This document shows positions 11,195-19,986 of a stretch of DNA of 50,595 nt, piece by piece. Both the position numbers and the translations under genes were made by a program. Every line of letters starts with the position of its first letter. Positions within the stretch are counted from its first letter, which is position 1. Location of the stretch: positions 1 through 50,595 of the forward strand of contig NZ_ML703302.1 of NCBI RefSeq assembly GCF_008520305.1. The letters run 5' to 3'. The notes beneath the pieces were generated by a model. It was given only the letters and a program-made list of their open reading frames with translations, made no database searches and had not been told where the DNA came from. Source of the DNA: Mesorhizobium sp. SARCC-RB16n. GTDB lineage: Bacteria > Pseudomonadota > Alphaproteobacteria > Rhizobiales > Rhizobiaceae.

Positions 11195-12097
11195 TCAAGA
11201 CGGGTCTTCAAATCCTATCAGTGACTGAATCAGCGTCTGCCTAGCTGATGCAAGATGGGCTCGGCAGACCGATTCAATCCGGCTTTGGTCCCTGCTGAAC
11301 AAAGCATCGATATACGCAATGTGTTCAGTCAACGCAGCTAGATTGCGTTGCTTCTCATCCCTTTTGTTCCACTGATAGTGGTAGTGAAAAATGAAGGTGA
11401 TGATATCATAGAAATCGTCGATAAAGCGGTTAGGGGAAGCCTCGTTTATGAGTCGATGAAACCGGTTATCAAGCCTGGAAAAATCGTGGAATCGGCTTTC
11501 GATATCATCGCGCAGTTCGTCATGTGCCGTCTTGAGGGCTTCGAGGTTCGCCCATAGCGGTGATGAGTCCGGCAGTTGGGCAAACAGGCGCGCCGACCTT
11601 AGTTCGAACATCATCCTTATCTCGAACAATTCCAGCGCGAAAGCTTCGGTGAAGCCTTTGAAATGCCACCCGGAATTCGGCCGCTTCTCGATCAGTCCGA
11701 AGCGGCTGAATCGGATCAGGAATTCGCGAATGCCATTGGTTGCGACACCGAACTGCCGGGCCAGTTCAAGTTCATTGATGAATGTGCCTGGCTTGGTGTC
11801 GCCGCGCAGCATCCACTCCATGAAATGCTGCTCGACATGCTGGTTGCGTGGGGTCGTCTCCGCGTCCGGAAAATAGTCCTTCCGGTCGATCGACCTTCCG
11901 ATCGTTCGAACTCCCTCTTCTTCAGCAATAATCGAGCGCTCAGCCAGTTCTTTCAGCACTTTTCTTATGGTCGTCCGGCTGACGCCCATCCTGCCTCTGA
12001 GCTCGTTTTCGGAGGGCAGGCGCGCTTCCAAGTGGCTCTCGGCGAGCAAGTCGAGCATCCGGTTGAATGCTTTCTTGTAGACCGTATCCGTCTTCAT
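11195..12097 (-). CDS. GntR-family regulator with tandem winged helices and FCD effector domain
   Basis: A 300-residue protein; the chosen ATG at 12097 has GGAGGG seven bases upstream, while the frame upstream is not conserved-looking. Residues about 20-70 form a GntR wHTH (RLPSENELRGRMGVSRTTIRKVLKEL). A second winged helix follows at about 95-145 (ELELARQFGVATNGIREFLI, FGLIEKRPNSGW). The rest is an all-helical FCD domain with the metal-ligand pattern FELRSARL, DNRFHRLI and EHIAYIDAL. FCD proteins bind organic acids or sugar acids. Two DNA-binding heads in front of one FCD are unusual. It is divergent from sugar transporter genes and presumably controls them through the palindromes at 12138 and 12183. 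Confidence 0.85.
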   Translation of the reverse strand: MKTDTVYKKAFNRMLDLLAESHLEARLPSENELRGRMGVSRTTIRKVLKELAERSIIAEEEGVRTIGRSIDRKDYFPDAETTPRNQHVEQHFMEWMLRGDTKPGTFINELELARQFGVATNGIREFLIRFSRFGLIEKRPNSGWHFKGFTEAFALELFEIRMMFELRSARLFAQLPDSSPLWANLEALKTAHDELRDDIESRFHDFSRLDNRFHRLINEASPNRFIDDFYDIITFIFHYHYQWNKRDEKQRNLAALTEHIAYIDALFSRDQSRIESVCRAHLASARQTLIQSLIGFEDPS

Positions 12098-12137
12098 CGG
12101 ACTGCCCTCCGCATACCATGTCCTTTTTGCCCTACTT

Positions 12138-12149
12138 TTTATCCATAAA
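12138..12149. promoter_or_regulatory. operator candidate, copy 1 (TTTATCCATAAA)
   Basis: A near-perfect palindrome extended by T and A runs on either side (12136-12152), located 41 bases upstream of the GntR start. It matches the second copy at all but the central base. Confidence 0.55.
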
Positions 12150-12182
12150 AAACAACTTGACGCAACGCCATAAGTCTTGATT

Positions 12183-12194
12183 TTTATCGATAAA
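12183..12194. promoter_or_regulatory. operator candidate, copy 2 (TTTATCGATAAA)
   Basis: A perfect 12-bp palindrome about 50 bases upstream of the permease start. Its centre is 45 bp from that of copy 1, close to four helical turns, which suits cooperative binding by a dimeric or two-headed GntR protein. A TTGACG at 12157 between the copies could be a -35 element for the transporter operon. Confidence 0.6.
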
Positions 12195-12243
12195 GGAATG
12201 CCGATCAAAACGTTGACACCGGCACGCGCCCGGCGGGGGGAAG

Positions 12244-13287
12244 ATGTTGCCTGAAGCTGTAAATCAGTCTGGCATCAAGGCCGATCATCCGACTTCGGCG
12301 TCGCAAGGAACCGGGCTGGCGCTAGGGTTGAAGGTGCTGAGCGTCGGTCCGATTTTAGTGCTGGCCCTGCTCATTGCCCTGTTGAGCTTCCTGTCGCCCT
12401 ATTTCCTTACGCAGCGAAACATCGGCAACATTCTGGCACAGACGGCGGTGATCTCGGTCGTGGCGATGGGCCAGCATCTGGTCATCCTCACGCGGGGTAT
12501 CGACCTGTCGGTTGGTTCCAACCTTGCCCTGGCTTCGGTAGTCGGTGCGTTGACGTTCCACGCCGGGGGCTCGGCGGCTGCCGTGATTTTCGTCATGATC
12601 GTTTCGGGCGCCGCGGTCGGTGCCATCAACGGCGGCTTCTTCGTTTTCGGGCGGCTGCCACATCCTTTCATCATCACGCTTGCCACATTGAGTATCGCCA
12701 AGGGGCTTGCCCTTCAGCTCGCGGATGGCCGCGCCATTCCCGGCATGCCGCCGGCAATAAGTGCCCTGGGTACGGACGCCATCGGTGGTCTGCCGGGTTC
12801 AGTCTTTGTGGTGCTTGGCGTGCTGGCGCTGCTGCTCGTGATGACCCGAACCATGGTCTGGGGCCGCTGGATCTATGCAGTCGGCGGCAGGCCTGATGCC
12901 GCGTTGCGCATGGGCATTCCCGTGTCCTGGGTACTGGTCTCGACCTACGTGGTCTCAGGCACTTGCGCCGGCATCGGCGCGGTCCTTCTGGCCGGACGCA
13001 CCGATGCCGGTTCGCCCCTGTTCGGCAATCTTCTCGAGCTCGATACGATCGCGGCGGTCATCATCGGAGGCGCCAGCTTTCTCGGCGGCCGCGGCCACCT
13101 TGGCAACGCACTGATCGGCGCCATCATGATCGGCGTCATCCGCAACGCGCTGAACCTGCTCAACGTCAACATCTTCTTCCAGCTCATCGCCATTGGCGTG
13201 GTCATTGTCATCGCCGTCGAGAGCGACGTTCTTCGCAACTATCTCGAAGGACGCGTGCGTGTCATGCAGGCGGGGAAACCGGCATGA
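12244..13287 (+). CDS. sugar ABC transporter permease (CUT2/RbsC type), system 1
   Basis: A 347-residue polytopic membrane protein with the BPD_transp_2 pattern: GQHLVILTRGIDLSVGS after the second helix, PHPFIITLATLSIAKGLAL in the centre and LDTIAAVIIGGASFLGGRGH near the C-terminus. A strong GGGGGG site lies three bases before ATG. It forms the membrane channel of a ribose/xylose/fructose-type importer. It is first in an operon whose next gene overlaps it by four bases (ATGA). The operon is divergent from the GntR regulator. Confidence 0.9.
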   Translation: MLPEAVNQSGIKADHPTSASQGTGLALGLKVLSVGPILVLALLIALLSFLSPYFLTQRNIGNILAQTAVISVVAMGQHLVILTRGIDLSVGSNLALASVVGALTFHAGGSAAAVIFVMIVSGAAVGAINGGFFVFGRLPHPFIITLATLSIAKGLALQLADGRAIPGMPPAISALGTDAIGGLPGSVFVVLGVLALLLVMTRTMVWGRWIYAVGGRPDAALRMGIPVSWVLVSTYVVSGTCAGIGAVLLAGRTDAGSPLFGNLLELDTIAAVIIGGASFLGGRGHLGNALIGAIMIGVIRNALNLLNVNIFFQLIAIGVVIVIAVESDVLRNYLEGRVRVMQAGKPA

Positions 13288-14072
13288 ACGCCGTTTTCGC
13301 CAGCCGAACCGCCCAGGCCGACGAAGCGAGCCCGCCGGTGCTTAGCGTGCGGGGCGCAAGCAAGCGGTTCGGTTCGGTGCTGGCGCTTGCCGGCATCGAC
13401 ATTTCCGTAAGCCGTGGCGAAATCCTCGGTCTGCTTGGCGACAACGGCGCCGGCAAGTCCACGCTGATCAAGTGCATCAGTGGCGTGCATCGCTTCGATT
13501 CGGGCTCGATCATCATCGACGGGGCCATAACGACGATACGTTCCCCCGGGGAGGCGCGTTTCGCCGGCATCGAGACGGTCTACCAGGATCTCGCGCTGTT
13601 CGACAATCTTACGCCAGCGCAGAATTTCTTCGCCGGCCGTGAAATTTCCGGCCCGCAGTGGCTGCCGCGCGGATTGCGTTTCCTCAAGCAACGGCGGATG
13701 GACGCCGAAACCGAGGCGCTTCTGGGCAATCTCAAGGTGACGCTGCCGAAGCTCGACGCGGTCGTGGCGATGATGTCGGGCGGTCAGCGGCAGGCCATAG
13801 CGGTCGCGCGCTCCACCGTCTTTGCCCGCAAGGTTGTCATCCTGGACGAGCCTACCGCGGCGCTCGGCCTGCGCGAATCCCGGCAGGTGCTCGATCTCGT
13901 GGCGACGCTGCGCGACCAAGGCAACGCCGTGATCCTGATCACGCACAACATGGAGCACGTCATCGAACTGGCCGACCGCGCCGTGGTGCTGCGCCAGGGC
14001 CGCAAGGTAGGCGAACTCGTGCCAACGAAAGACAACAAACAAGAACTGGTCTCGATGATCGTCGGAGCCTGA
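13284..14072 (+). CDS. sugar ABC transporter ATP-binding protein, system 1 (single NBD)
   Basis: A 262-residue ATPase with Walker A GDNGAGKST, signature MSGGQRQAIAVARS, Walker B VVILDEP and the H-loop ITHN. Most CUT2 importers use a 500-residue double ATPase; the single-domain form is known from FrcA-like fructose and some xylose systems, which would work as a homodimer. The ATG overlaps the permease stop, giving translational coupling. A longer upstream reading exists in the same frame but runs over the permease gene and is not used. Confidence 0.9.
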   Translation: MNAVFASRTAQADEASPPVLSVRGASKRFGSVLALAGIDISVSRGEILGLLGDNGAGKSTLIKCISGVHRFDSGSIIIDGAITTIRSPGEARFAGIETVYQDLALFDNLTPAQNFFAGREISGPQWLPRGLRFLKQRRMDAETEALLGNLKVTLPKLDAVVAMMSGGQRQAIAVARSTVFARKVVILDEPTAALGLRESRQVLDLVATLRDQGNAVILITHNMEHVIELADRAVVLRQGRKVGELVPTKDNKQELVSMIVGA

Positions 14073-14079
14073 AAGCAGT

Positions 14080-14107
14080 TTTGCGGGCTGCCTCGGCAGC
14101 GCGCAAA
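14080..14107. promoter_or_regulatory. intercistronic hairpin between ATPase and binding-protein genes
   Basis: TTTGCG, one mismatch, GCTGCC, a two-base loop, then GGCAGC and CGCAAA form a compact stem-loop in the 87-base gap. It lacks a U tract, so it is more likely an RNA-processing or stability element than a terminator. Such elements often raise the relative level of the binding protein. Confidence 0.5.
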
Positions 14108-14159
14108 CGAATGGAGGCCTTCCGCCGGAAGACGCTCCAGAACCAAGGGAGGAACGAGA

Positions 14160-15080
14160 ATGCGACTTCAACTGAGACTGCTAGGAGGGCTTGCGATCGC
14201 CGTCGCACTCGCCCTGCCGGCCCACGCGGCCGACAAGGTAAAAATCGGCTTGATCACGAAATTTCCAGTGCCGTTCTACTCGACCATGGAAGAGGCCGCC
14301 AAGAAATACGCGGCCGCCCATCCGGAGATCGAACTGGTGACCGGACAGGGGCAAGCGGCGACGGACATCGAGGGGCAGATCGCACTGATCGAGTCGATGA
14401 TCACGCAAGGCGTCAAGGGGATGGCGATCACACCCGTCGATCCCACTGTTGCTCCGGCGCTGGACAAGGCGGTTGCGGCAGGCATCAAGGTGGTGCTCGT
14501 GGACAACAGCATCCCCAACTGGAAGGGTGCCACGGCACTTGTTTCGACGAACAACCTCAACGGCGGCAAGATTGCCGGAGAATACCTGAAAACCGTGCTC
14601 AAGAGCGGCGACAAGATCGGCATCCTGCAAGGGGTTCCGGGCGTTCCCGCGCTCGACGATCGTGTCACCGGCATGATGCAGGGCCTTGGCGACCTCAAGG
14701 TCGATGTCGTCGGCAAAGGGGCGACCAACTGCACACTCGAACTCGGGACATCCGTCGCGGAAGACATTCTGACAGCCCATCCCGATCTGAAGGCAATCTA
14801 CTCGGCCTGCGGTCCGCCCATCCCGGGAGCCGTCAAGGCGATCAGCAATGCCGGCATCGCCAACGACAAGATCATCCTGGTTGGATTCGATGCCTGCTGC
14901 GGTGAAATCGAAGCCATCAAGTCGGGGGCGGAAGACGCCAGCGTTGCGCAATTCCCGGCAAAGATGGGTGAACTCGGCATCGATACGGTCGCTAAGGCCA
15001 TTCGCGGCGAAGCAGTCAATGTCAATGTCGATACCGGCGCCGGCCTAGTGACGCTCAAGAACGTCAAGGACTTCGAATAG
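14160..15080 (+). CDS. periplasmic sugar-binding protein, system 1
   Basis: A 306-residue protein with a Sec signal peptide (MRLQLRLLGGLAIAVALALPAHA, cleavage after AHA). The mature part is a type I periplasmic-binding fold (Peripla_BP_4): KIGLITKFPVPFYSTMEEAAKKYA, GVKGMAITPVDPTVAPALDKAV and VVLVDNSIPNW. Near the C-terminus are IILVGFDACCGEIEAIKSG and VAQFPAKMGELG. It captures the sugar for the permease and ATPase just upstream. GGGAGGA precedes the start. The ligand cannot be read from sequence alone. Confidence 0.88.
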   Translation: MRLQLRLLGGLAIAVALALPAHAADKVKIGLITKFPVPFYSTMEEAAKKYAAAHPEIELVTGQGQAATDIEGQIALIESMITQGVKGMAITPVDPTVAPALDKAVAAGIKVVLVDNSIPNWKGATALVSTNNLNGGKIAGEYLKTVLKSGDKIGILQGVPGVPALDDRVTGMMQGLGDLKVDVVGKGATNCTLELGTSVAEDILTAHPDLKAIYSACGPPIPGAVKAISNAGIANDKIILVGFDACCGEIEAIKSGAEDASVAQFPAKMGELGIDTVAKAIRGEAVNVNVDTGAGLVTLKNVKDFE

Positions 15081-15091
15081 CGAAGCGGGAG

Positions 15092-15119
15092 TGCCCGGCG
15101 GACGCCAATCCTCCGGGCA
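15092..15119. promoter_or_regulatory. hairpin downstream of the system 1 binding-protein gene
   Basis: TGCCCGGCGGA pairs with TCCTCCGGGCA (one mismatch) across a six-base loop, 12 bases after the stop. There is no T run, so it is probably a 3'-end stabiliser or a weak terminator. Confidence 0.45.
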
Positions 15120-15233
15120 TCTCCACATTCGTTCTGGCTGGCTCGACAGGTCTTCTCGAGAGGCTGAGCCTTGCGTCGTTGGATCGCGCCGCATCCGCAC
15201 TGCTCGAAACGCATAAAACAGTGGTTTTTTGCA

Positions 15234-16259
15234 ATGAAATCCGTCGTTTGTCTTGCTCCGGGCGAGCTCGCCCTGGAAGACCGGCCCTGGCCCGATGCGC
15301 CGCCGGCCGGCTGGGCTCTTGTTGGCGTCAGCCATGTCGGCATCTGTGGCACCGACTATCATATCTTCGAAGGCAAACATCCCTACCTCGCCTATCCGCG
15401 CGTCATGGGTCACGAGATATCGGGAACGGTTCTGGAGATAGGCGAAGGCGCCAGACTGAGAACCGGGCAGACGGTGATCGTCAATCCGTACATTGCCTGT
15501 GGCCGATGCGTGGCGTGCAGGCAAGGAAAGCCGAATTGCTGCATCGCCATAGAAGTGCTCGGCGTCCATCGCGACGGTGCAATGTGCGAGCAGTTGCTGG
15601 TTCCCGCGGGTAATCTCTACCAGACCAATGGATTGTCGTTAGCCGATGCTGCCGCGGTCGAATTCCTTGCTATCGGCGCCCATGCCGTGCGCCGATCTCA
15701 AGCCGGCCTTGGCAAGCGCGCCCTCGTCATCGGCGCCGGCCCGATCGGGCTTGGCACCGCTCTATTCGCCAGGATCGCCGGTCATGAAGTGACAGTGCTC
15801 GACGTTAGCCGCGCAAGACTGGATTTCGCCGAGCGACAACTCGGGTTCGCCGTGGTCGACAACCTGCTTGCAACAGCGAGCGCTTCATTGAGCGGGCGTA
15901 CCGACGGCGAAGGCTTCGACGTCGTTTTCGACGCCACCGGCAATACCGGCTCCGTCCAATCCGCCTTTGCGCATGTTGCGCATGGCGGTGCGCTCGTCAT
16001 GGTTAGTATCGTCAAGGACGAGATCAGATTTTCGGACCCTGAATTCCACAAGCGCGAGATGATGCTGATCGGCAGCCGTAACGCCACCCGCGCCGATTTC
16101 GATCACGTCGCGGCTTCGATCCAAGCTGGTGCCATCCCGTTGGCAAAGTTGGTCACGCACAAAACGACGCTCGAAGAAAGCCCCCGCGACATTGCCCGCT
16201 GGGCGCACGAGAAGTCGGGCTTGATCAAAGCGGTCATCCTCGTGGGAGGCACCGCATGA
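15234..16259 (+). CDS. zinc-dependent alcohol (polyol/idonate-type) dehydrogenase
   Basis: Medium-chain dehydrogenase, 341 residues from ATG at 15234. Catalytic zinc ligands appear in VGICGTDYHIFEGKHP and VMGHEISG. The structural zinc site is the CGRCVACRQGKPNC cluster, and the NAD-binding motif is VIGAGPIGLGTALFA. The GxCGTDxH pattern and overall length match sorbitol, L-idonate and galactonate dehydrogenases, which oxidise sugar alcohols or acids using NAD(P). It stands between the two sugar importers and probably catalyses the first oxidation of an imported substrate. A longer frame begins upstream at 15171 but its first residues do not look family-like. The ribosome site is weak. Confidence 0.85.
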   Translation: MKSVVCLAPGELALEDRPWPDAPPAGWALVGVSHVGICGTDYHIFEGKHPYLAYPRVMGHEISGTVLEIGEGARLRTGQTVIVNPYIACGRCVACRQGKPNCCIAIEVLGVHRDGAMCEQLLVPAGNLYQTNGLSLADAAAVEFLAIGAHAVRRSQAGLGKRALVIGAGPIGLGTALFARIAGHEVTVLDVSRARLDFAERQLGFAVVDNLLATASASLSGRTDGEGFDVVFDATGNTGSVQSAFAHVAHGGALVMVSIVKDEIRFSDPEFHKREMMLIGSRNATRADFDHVAASIQAGAIPLAKLVTHKTTLEESPRDIARWAHEKSGLIKAVILVGGTA

Positions 16260-16339
16260 GGAGCCATTTCTGGGATCGAAACGGACGCAGCCACTTGGAA
16301 GAAACTGCACAGACAAGACTTAACACCAGGGAGGAAGAC

Positions 16340-17371
16340 ATGACTGAAGCTACGACGAAGACAAACGACCAACGACGCAACTTTCTGAAAGGCCTTGCCC
16401 TTGGCTCGGCAGCCATCGGCGGTGCCGCCGCCGGTCTTTTTGGCGGCATCGACGTGACGACAGGCTCGGTCGGAGTCCAGCCAGCTCGCGCAGCGACCAA
16501 TATCAAGATGAGCTTTATCCAGTGGCAGCCGCATACTGTGCCTGCCGCATGGTCGAAGGGCATCGAAGAGGTGTTGAAGACCCAGCAGGTCATCGACTAC
16601 CAACTGCTCGACGGCCAAAACAAGGTTGAAGTGCAGGTTAGCCTCATTGAAACGCTGATTAACCAGGGCGCCGCCGCCATTTTCCTGCAGCCGATTGATA
16701 GCGTTGCGTTGGCGCCGTCCATTGCCAAGGCAAAGCGCGCCGGCATTCCCGTCATCACGCTCAACATCGATGCCACGGAAGCACACGCCGCGCACGTAGA
16801 AATGAATCACTATTTCGGCGCCATGGACATCGCCAAGGCACTCGGCGACGCCATGGGCGGCAAGGGAGAGGTGGCGATCCTCAACGCACCTCCGGGTATC
16901 ATCATCCGCGACCAGCGCACCAACGGCTTTGTGGATGGCTTGAAGCAGCACCATCCAGACATCAAGATCGTCGCTGACCAGGTTGCGGACTGGGACCGCA
17001 AGAAAGCGCAGGATGTACTCAACACCATTCTCGTGGCCAATCCCAATCTCGGCGGCGTCTACGGCGTCAATGATTCCATGGCGCTCGGTGCCGTCGACGT
17101 GGCAAAAGAAAAGGGCCTTGTCGGCAAGCTCGTCATCTTCGGCAATGACGGCGAAACCGACGCGCTTGAATCCATCGCCGCCGGCGATCTGACGGGCACC
17201 CAGTACACGGATGTGTACCAGCAGGGCCGGCTTGCCGCGGCTGCGGCGACAGTGCTCGCCACCGGACTTGTTCCCGCGACAGCGTTCGGCCAGCAGGGAC
17301 ATCTGCTCATGCCCTACGTCATCGCAACCAAGGACACTGTCGGCCAGATTCAGCCCTCCCAGCGCTGGTAA
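16340..17371 (+). CDS. sugar-binding protein with Tat signal, system 2
   Basis: A 343-residue protein with GGGAGGAA before ATG. The N-terminus has a twin-arginine signal, QRRNFLKGLALGSAAIGG, with likely cleavage at ARA near residue 52. The mature domain is a Peripla_BP_4 sugar-binding fold: KVEVQVSLIETLINQGAAAI, LQPIDSVALAPSIAKAKRAGIPVITLN, GGVYGVNDSMALGAV and VIFGNDGETDALESIAAG. Most CUT2 binding proteins use Sec, so Tat export suggests folding before export, perhaps with a tightly bound ligand or metal. It heads the second transporter operon and is followed by a strong stem-loop. Confidence 0.87.
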   Translation: MTEATTKTNDQRRNFLKGLALGSAAIGGAAAGLFGGIDVTTGSVGVQPARAATNIKMSFIQWQPHTVPAAWSKGIEEVLKTQQVIDYQLLDGQNKVEVQVSLIETLINQGAAAIFLQPIDSVALAPSIAKAKRAGIPVITLNIDATEAHAAHVEMNHYFGAMDIAKALGDAMGGKGEVAILNAPPGIIIRDQRTNGFVDGLKQHHPDIKIVADQVADWDRKKAQDVLNTILVANPNLGGVYGVNDSMALGAVDVAKEKGLVGKLVIFGNDGETDALESIAAGDLTGTQYTDVYQQGRLAAAAATVLATGLVPATAFGQQGHLLMPYVIATKDTVGQIQPSQRW

Positions 17372-17388
17372 TCTCCACTCCAGCGTGT

Positions 17389-17425
17389 TGGGCCGTGGCC
17401 GCAACAGCCACGGCCCACTTTTTAC
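17389..17425 (+). terminator. strong stem-loop with T run after the system 2 binding-protein gene
   Basis: A perfect 11-bp stem (TGGGCCGTGGC with GCCACGGCCCA), a seven-base loop and CTTTTTAC downstream. It lies 18 bases after the stop and 23 bases before the permease. It looks like a partial terminator or attenuator that would give excess binding protein over membrane parts. Confidence 0.7.
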
Positions 17426-17447
17426 GAATCCCTTGAGGCGAGTGACG

Positions 17448-18470
17448 ATGAGCGTACGGCCAACCACCCTGGCGTTGTTGCTGTTCTTCGGCACAACATT
17501 CCTGTTCTTCAGCCTTTTCGCGCCGCGCTTTGCCACCGCCAGCAATATGGAAAACCTGATGTCGGGGTTCTCGTTCCTGGCTATTCTGGCCATCGGCCAA
17601 TCCTTCCCCATTCTGCTTCGCGGCATCGATCTCTCCATCGGCGCGATCGTCGCGCTGGCGGGAATGGTCGCCTTCGATCTGACGCTGATCTTCCATGTTC
17701 CCGGCTATCTGGTGCTGCCGGCCGCTCTTGCCGCCGCCACACTGGCTGGCACACTGAATGGGGCACTGATCGTTTATCTGCGGCTGCAGCCCTTCATCGC
17801 CACGCTAGCTACGCTCGCCGTTTATCGTGGCCTGGTCTATTCGATATCGGGCCGGCAACTGGTGCGTGGACTTTCGACAACGCCAATCACCGACCGTTGG
17901 ATCACCGACCTTGAGACGTACTACGACCTTGGCTCCGCGGTCGGCCTGTCGCGTTTCATCAAGTTCCCATGGTTCCCACTGTCATTCTTCGTCATGCTCG
18001 CGCTGCTGGCCGTGTTCCAGAGTGTGCTGATCACGACGAGGTTCGGTCGCGACATTTACGCGGTGGGCGGCAATTTGGAGGCAGCGAGGCTGGCGGGCAT
18101 CAACACCCGGCGCACGACCATCGCGGCCTACGCAATCTGCGGATTCTGCGCCGGGATAGCGGCATTGATTCTGGTGGCGCGGCTCACCACCTCGACCGAA
18201 GCGCTCGGTACCGGCATGGAGCTTACGGCCATCGCCGCTGCCGTCATCGGCGGCGTCAGCCTATCGGGTGGCGTCGGATCGGTGTTCGGGCCCGCCATCG
18301 GCGCGTTCCTGCTCGGCGTGATCCTTCTCGGACTGACACTGCTTGGCGTTTCCCAGTTCGTACAGCAGATCCTGACCGGCGCAATCCTGCTCGGCGCCAT
18401 CGGCTATGACCGATTGCTGGTCGTGCGGCGGCAGCGCCGCACCGCCGTCTTCCTGGCCGAGAGAGCCTGA
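17448..18470 (+). CDS. sugar ABC transporter permease (CUT2), system 2 first permease
   Basis: A 340-residue polytopic protein starting at ATG 17448 behind GAGGCG; the frame extends upstream but only through the terminator. It has the BPD_transp_2 hallmarks GQSFPILLRGIDLSIGAIVAL, LRLQPFIATLATLAVYRGLV, GRDIYAVGGNLEAARLAGI and LTAIAAAVIGGVSLSGGVGS. Paired with the second permease at 19983 it would form a heterodimeric channel. The ATPase gene begins one base after its stop. Confidence 0.9.
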   Translation: MSVRPTTLALLLFFGTTFLFFSLFAPRFATASNMENLMSGFSFLAILAIGQSFPILLRGIDLSIGAIVALAGMVAFDLTLIFHVPGYLVLPAALAAATLAGTLNGALIVYLRLQPFIATLATLAVYRGLVYSISGRQLVRGLSTTPITDRWITDLETYYDLGSAVGLSRFIKFPWFPLSFFVMLALLAVFQSVLITTRFGRDIYAVGGNLEAARLAGINTRRTTIAAYAICGFCAGIAALILVARLTTSTEALGTGMELTAIAAAVIGGVSLSGGVGSVFGPAIGAFLLGVILLGLTLLGVSQFVQQILTGAILLGAIGYDRLLVVRRQRRTAVFLAERA

Positions 18471-18471
18471 G

Positions 18472-19986
18472 ATGGTGGAACCGCCCCTGATCCGTGGCAT
18501 TGGGCTTGGCAAGGTCTATGGGAACCTCGTCGCGCTCGACGACGCCGATCTGAGCGTGCGCGCCGGCGAGGTGCGCGCGCTCATTGGCTCAAACGGCGCA
18601 GGGAAATCCACGCTAATCAAGATCCTGACCGGCGCCGTCATGCCGACGGCAGGTAGCGTCGAGATGGCCGGCGAACCGGTGCGCCTCGGCAGTCCGCCTG
18701 AGATGATCCGACGCGGCGTGGCCTGCATCTACCAGCACTCGAACCTCGCTCCGGCAATGCCGGTCCTCGACAACATCTTTCTCGGCCGCCAGCCGACCCT
18801 GGGCTTCGGGTTTGTCGACCGCAAGCGCCAGCGCCGAGAGGCGCGGGAACTGATGCAACGTTTCGCGATCGACCTTGATCTTGATGCCACCGTCGCAGCC
18901 CTGCCTACCGTCAAGCAGAAAGAGGTCGAGATCCTGAAGGCGCTGGCACTCGACGCCAAGGTGATCTTGATGGACGAGCCCACCGGCTGGCTGGCCGCCG
19001 CCGATGTCAGGAAGCTGCACGCCAGCATCCGCGCCCTCAAGGCTCGCGGCGTCGGCATCGTCTACATCAGTCACATGCTCGATGAGATTTTCGCCGTCTG
19101 CGACACCATGACGGTGATGCGCGATGGCCACGTCATTGCGGAGGTCGATGTGGCCGACATGGACAGACCGCGTCTCGTCGCGCTGATGGTCGGCGACGAT
19201 CTCGCCAAGAGTTCGGCCGGTGCGTCGCTGGCAAAGCGCATCCCGCGCGGCAACGGGATTGTCCGGCTGCGATGCCGCGGACTGGGCAAGCGCGGCCTCT
19301 TCCGAGACATCAGTTTCGATGTCAACGCCGGCGAGATCTTCTGCATTACCGGGCTGATTGGCTCGAAACGCACTGAACTGATCCGATCCCTGTTTGGCGC
19401 CGACCGCTTCGACAGTGGCAGCGTCGAGTTCGACGGCAAACCGGCCGTCTTCAGAAACCCTTCGCAGGCGATCGGCGCCAGCATCGGATTTGTGCCCGAG
19501 GACCGGCACCGGGACGGCTTGATGCTCGGCCTTTCCGTGGCCGAAAATCTTGTAATGTCGGCGCTGGGCCGCTACCGCCGCTTCGGCCTGCTAGATCGGC
19601 GCAAGATGGCCGATGCTTCGCGCCGTTCGGTGTCGAGCCTCGACATCCAGCCGCCCGACGGCGACAAGCAGGTGCGGCTGCTTTCAGGCGGCAACCAGCA
19701 AAAGGTACTGATCGGCAAATGGCTAAGCCTTTCGCCCCGCCTCATTATACTGGACGAACCGACAGTGGGTGTCGATGTCGGCGCCAAGGCCGAAATCTAT
19801 GCCATGCTTCGTGCCGAACGCGATCGCGGCGCCGCGGTTCTCGTCGTCTCTTCCGATATCGAGGAGGTCATGACGATAGCCGACCGCGTCGCCATCATGG
19901 TGGCAGGCAAACTCACTGCCGTTCACGATGCCGACAAGGTCACACGCGCTGAGATCATCCGCGATATCGGGGAAAGCGCGGCATGA
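18472..19986 (+). CDS. sugar ABC transporter ATP-binding protein (double NBD), system 2
   Basis: A 504-residue RbsA/XylG-type ATPase. The first NBD has Walker A GSNGAGKST, signature-region LPTVKQKEVEILKALAL and Walker B VILMDEPTGWL. The second has a degenerate P-loop (GLIGSKRTELIRSLFG), normal for this family, then LSGGNQQKVLIGKWL and LIILDEPTVGVDVGAK. In the first NBD the usual Ser/Gly signature is replaced by TVKQK and the D-loop reads GWLAAAD rather than AALS, so hydrolysis may be asymmetric. It overlaps the next permease by four bases. Confidence 0.9.
   Translation: MVEPPLIRGIGLGKVYGNLVALDDADLSVRAGEVRALIGSNGAGKSTLIKILTGAVMPTAGSVEMAGEPVRLGSPPEMIRRGVACIYQHSNLAPAMPVLDNIFLGRQPTLGFGFVDRKRQRREARELMQRFAIDLDLDATVAALPTVKQKEVEILKALALDAKVILMDEPTGWLAAADVRKLHASIRALKARGVGIVYISHMLDEIFAVCDTMTVMRDGHVIAEVDVADMDRPRLVALMVGDDLAKSSAGASLAKRIPRGNGIVRLRCRGLGKRGLFRDISFDVNAGEIFCITGLIGSKRTELIRSLFGADRFDSGSVEFDGKPAVFRNPSQAIGASIGFVPEDRHRDGLMLGLSVAENLVMSALGRYRRFGLLDRRKMADASRRSVSSLDIQPPDGDKQVRLLSGGNQQKVLIGKWLSLSPRLIILDEPTVGVDVGAKAEIYAMLRAERDRGAAVLVVSSDIEEVMTIADRVAIMVAGKLTAVHDADKVTRAEIIRDIGESAA

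Noticed and set aside
13658-14905. Plus-strand 415-codon frame across ATPase and binding-protein genes
   Set aside because: It is out of frame with two strongly supported genes and is arginine/glycine-rich.
16103-17638. Long minus-strand open frame across the dehydrogenase and Tat binding protein
   Set aside because: It is antisense to three well-supported genes and has no family motif.
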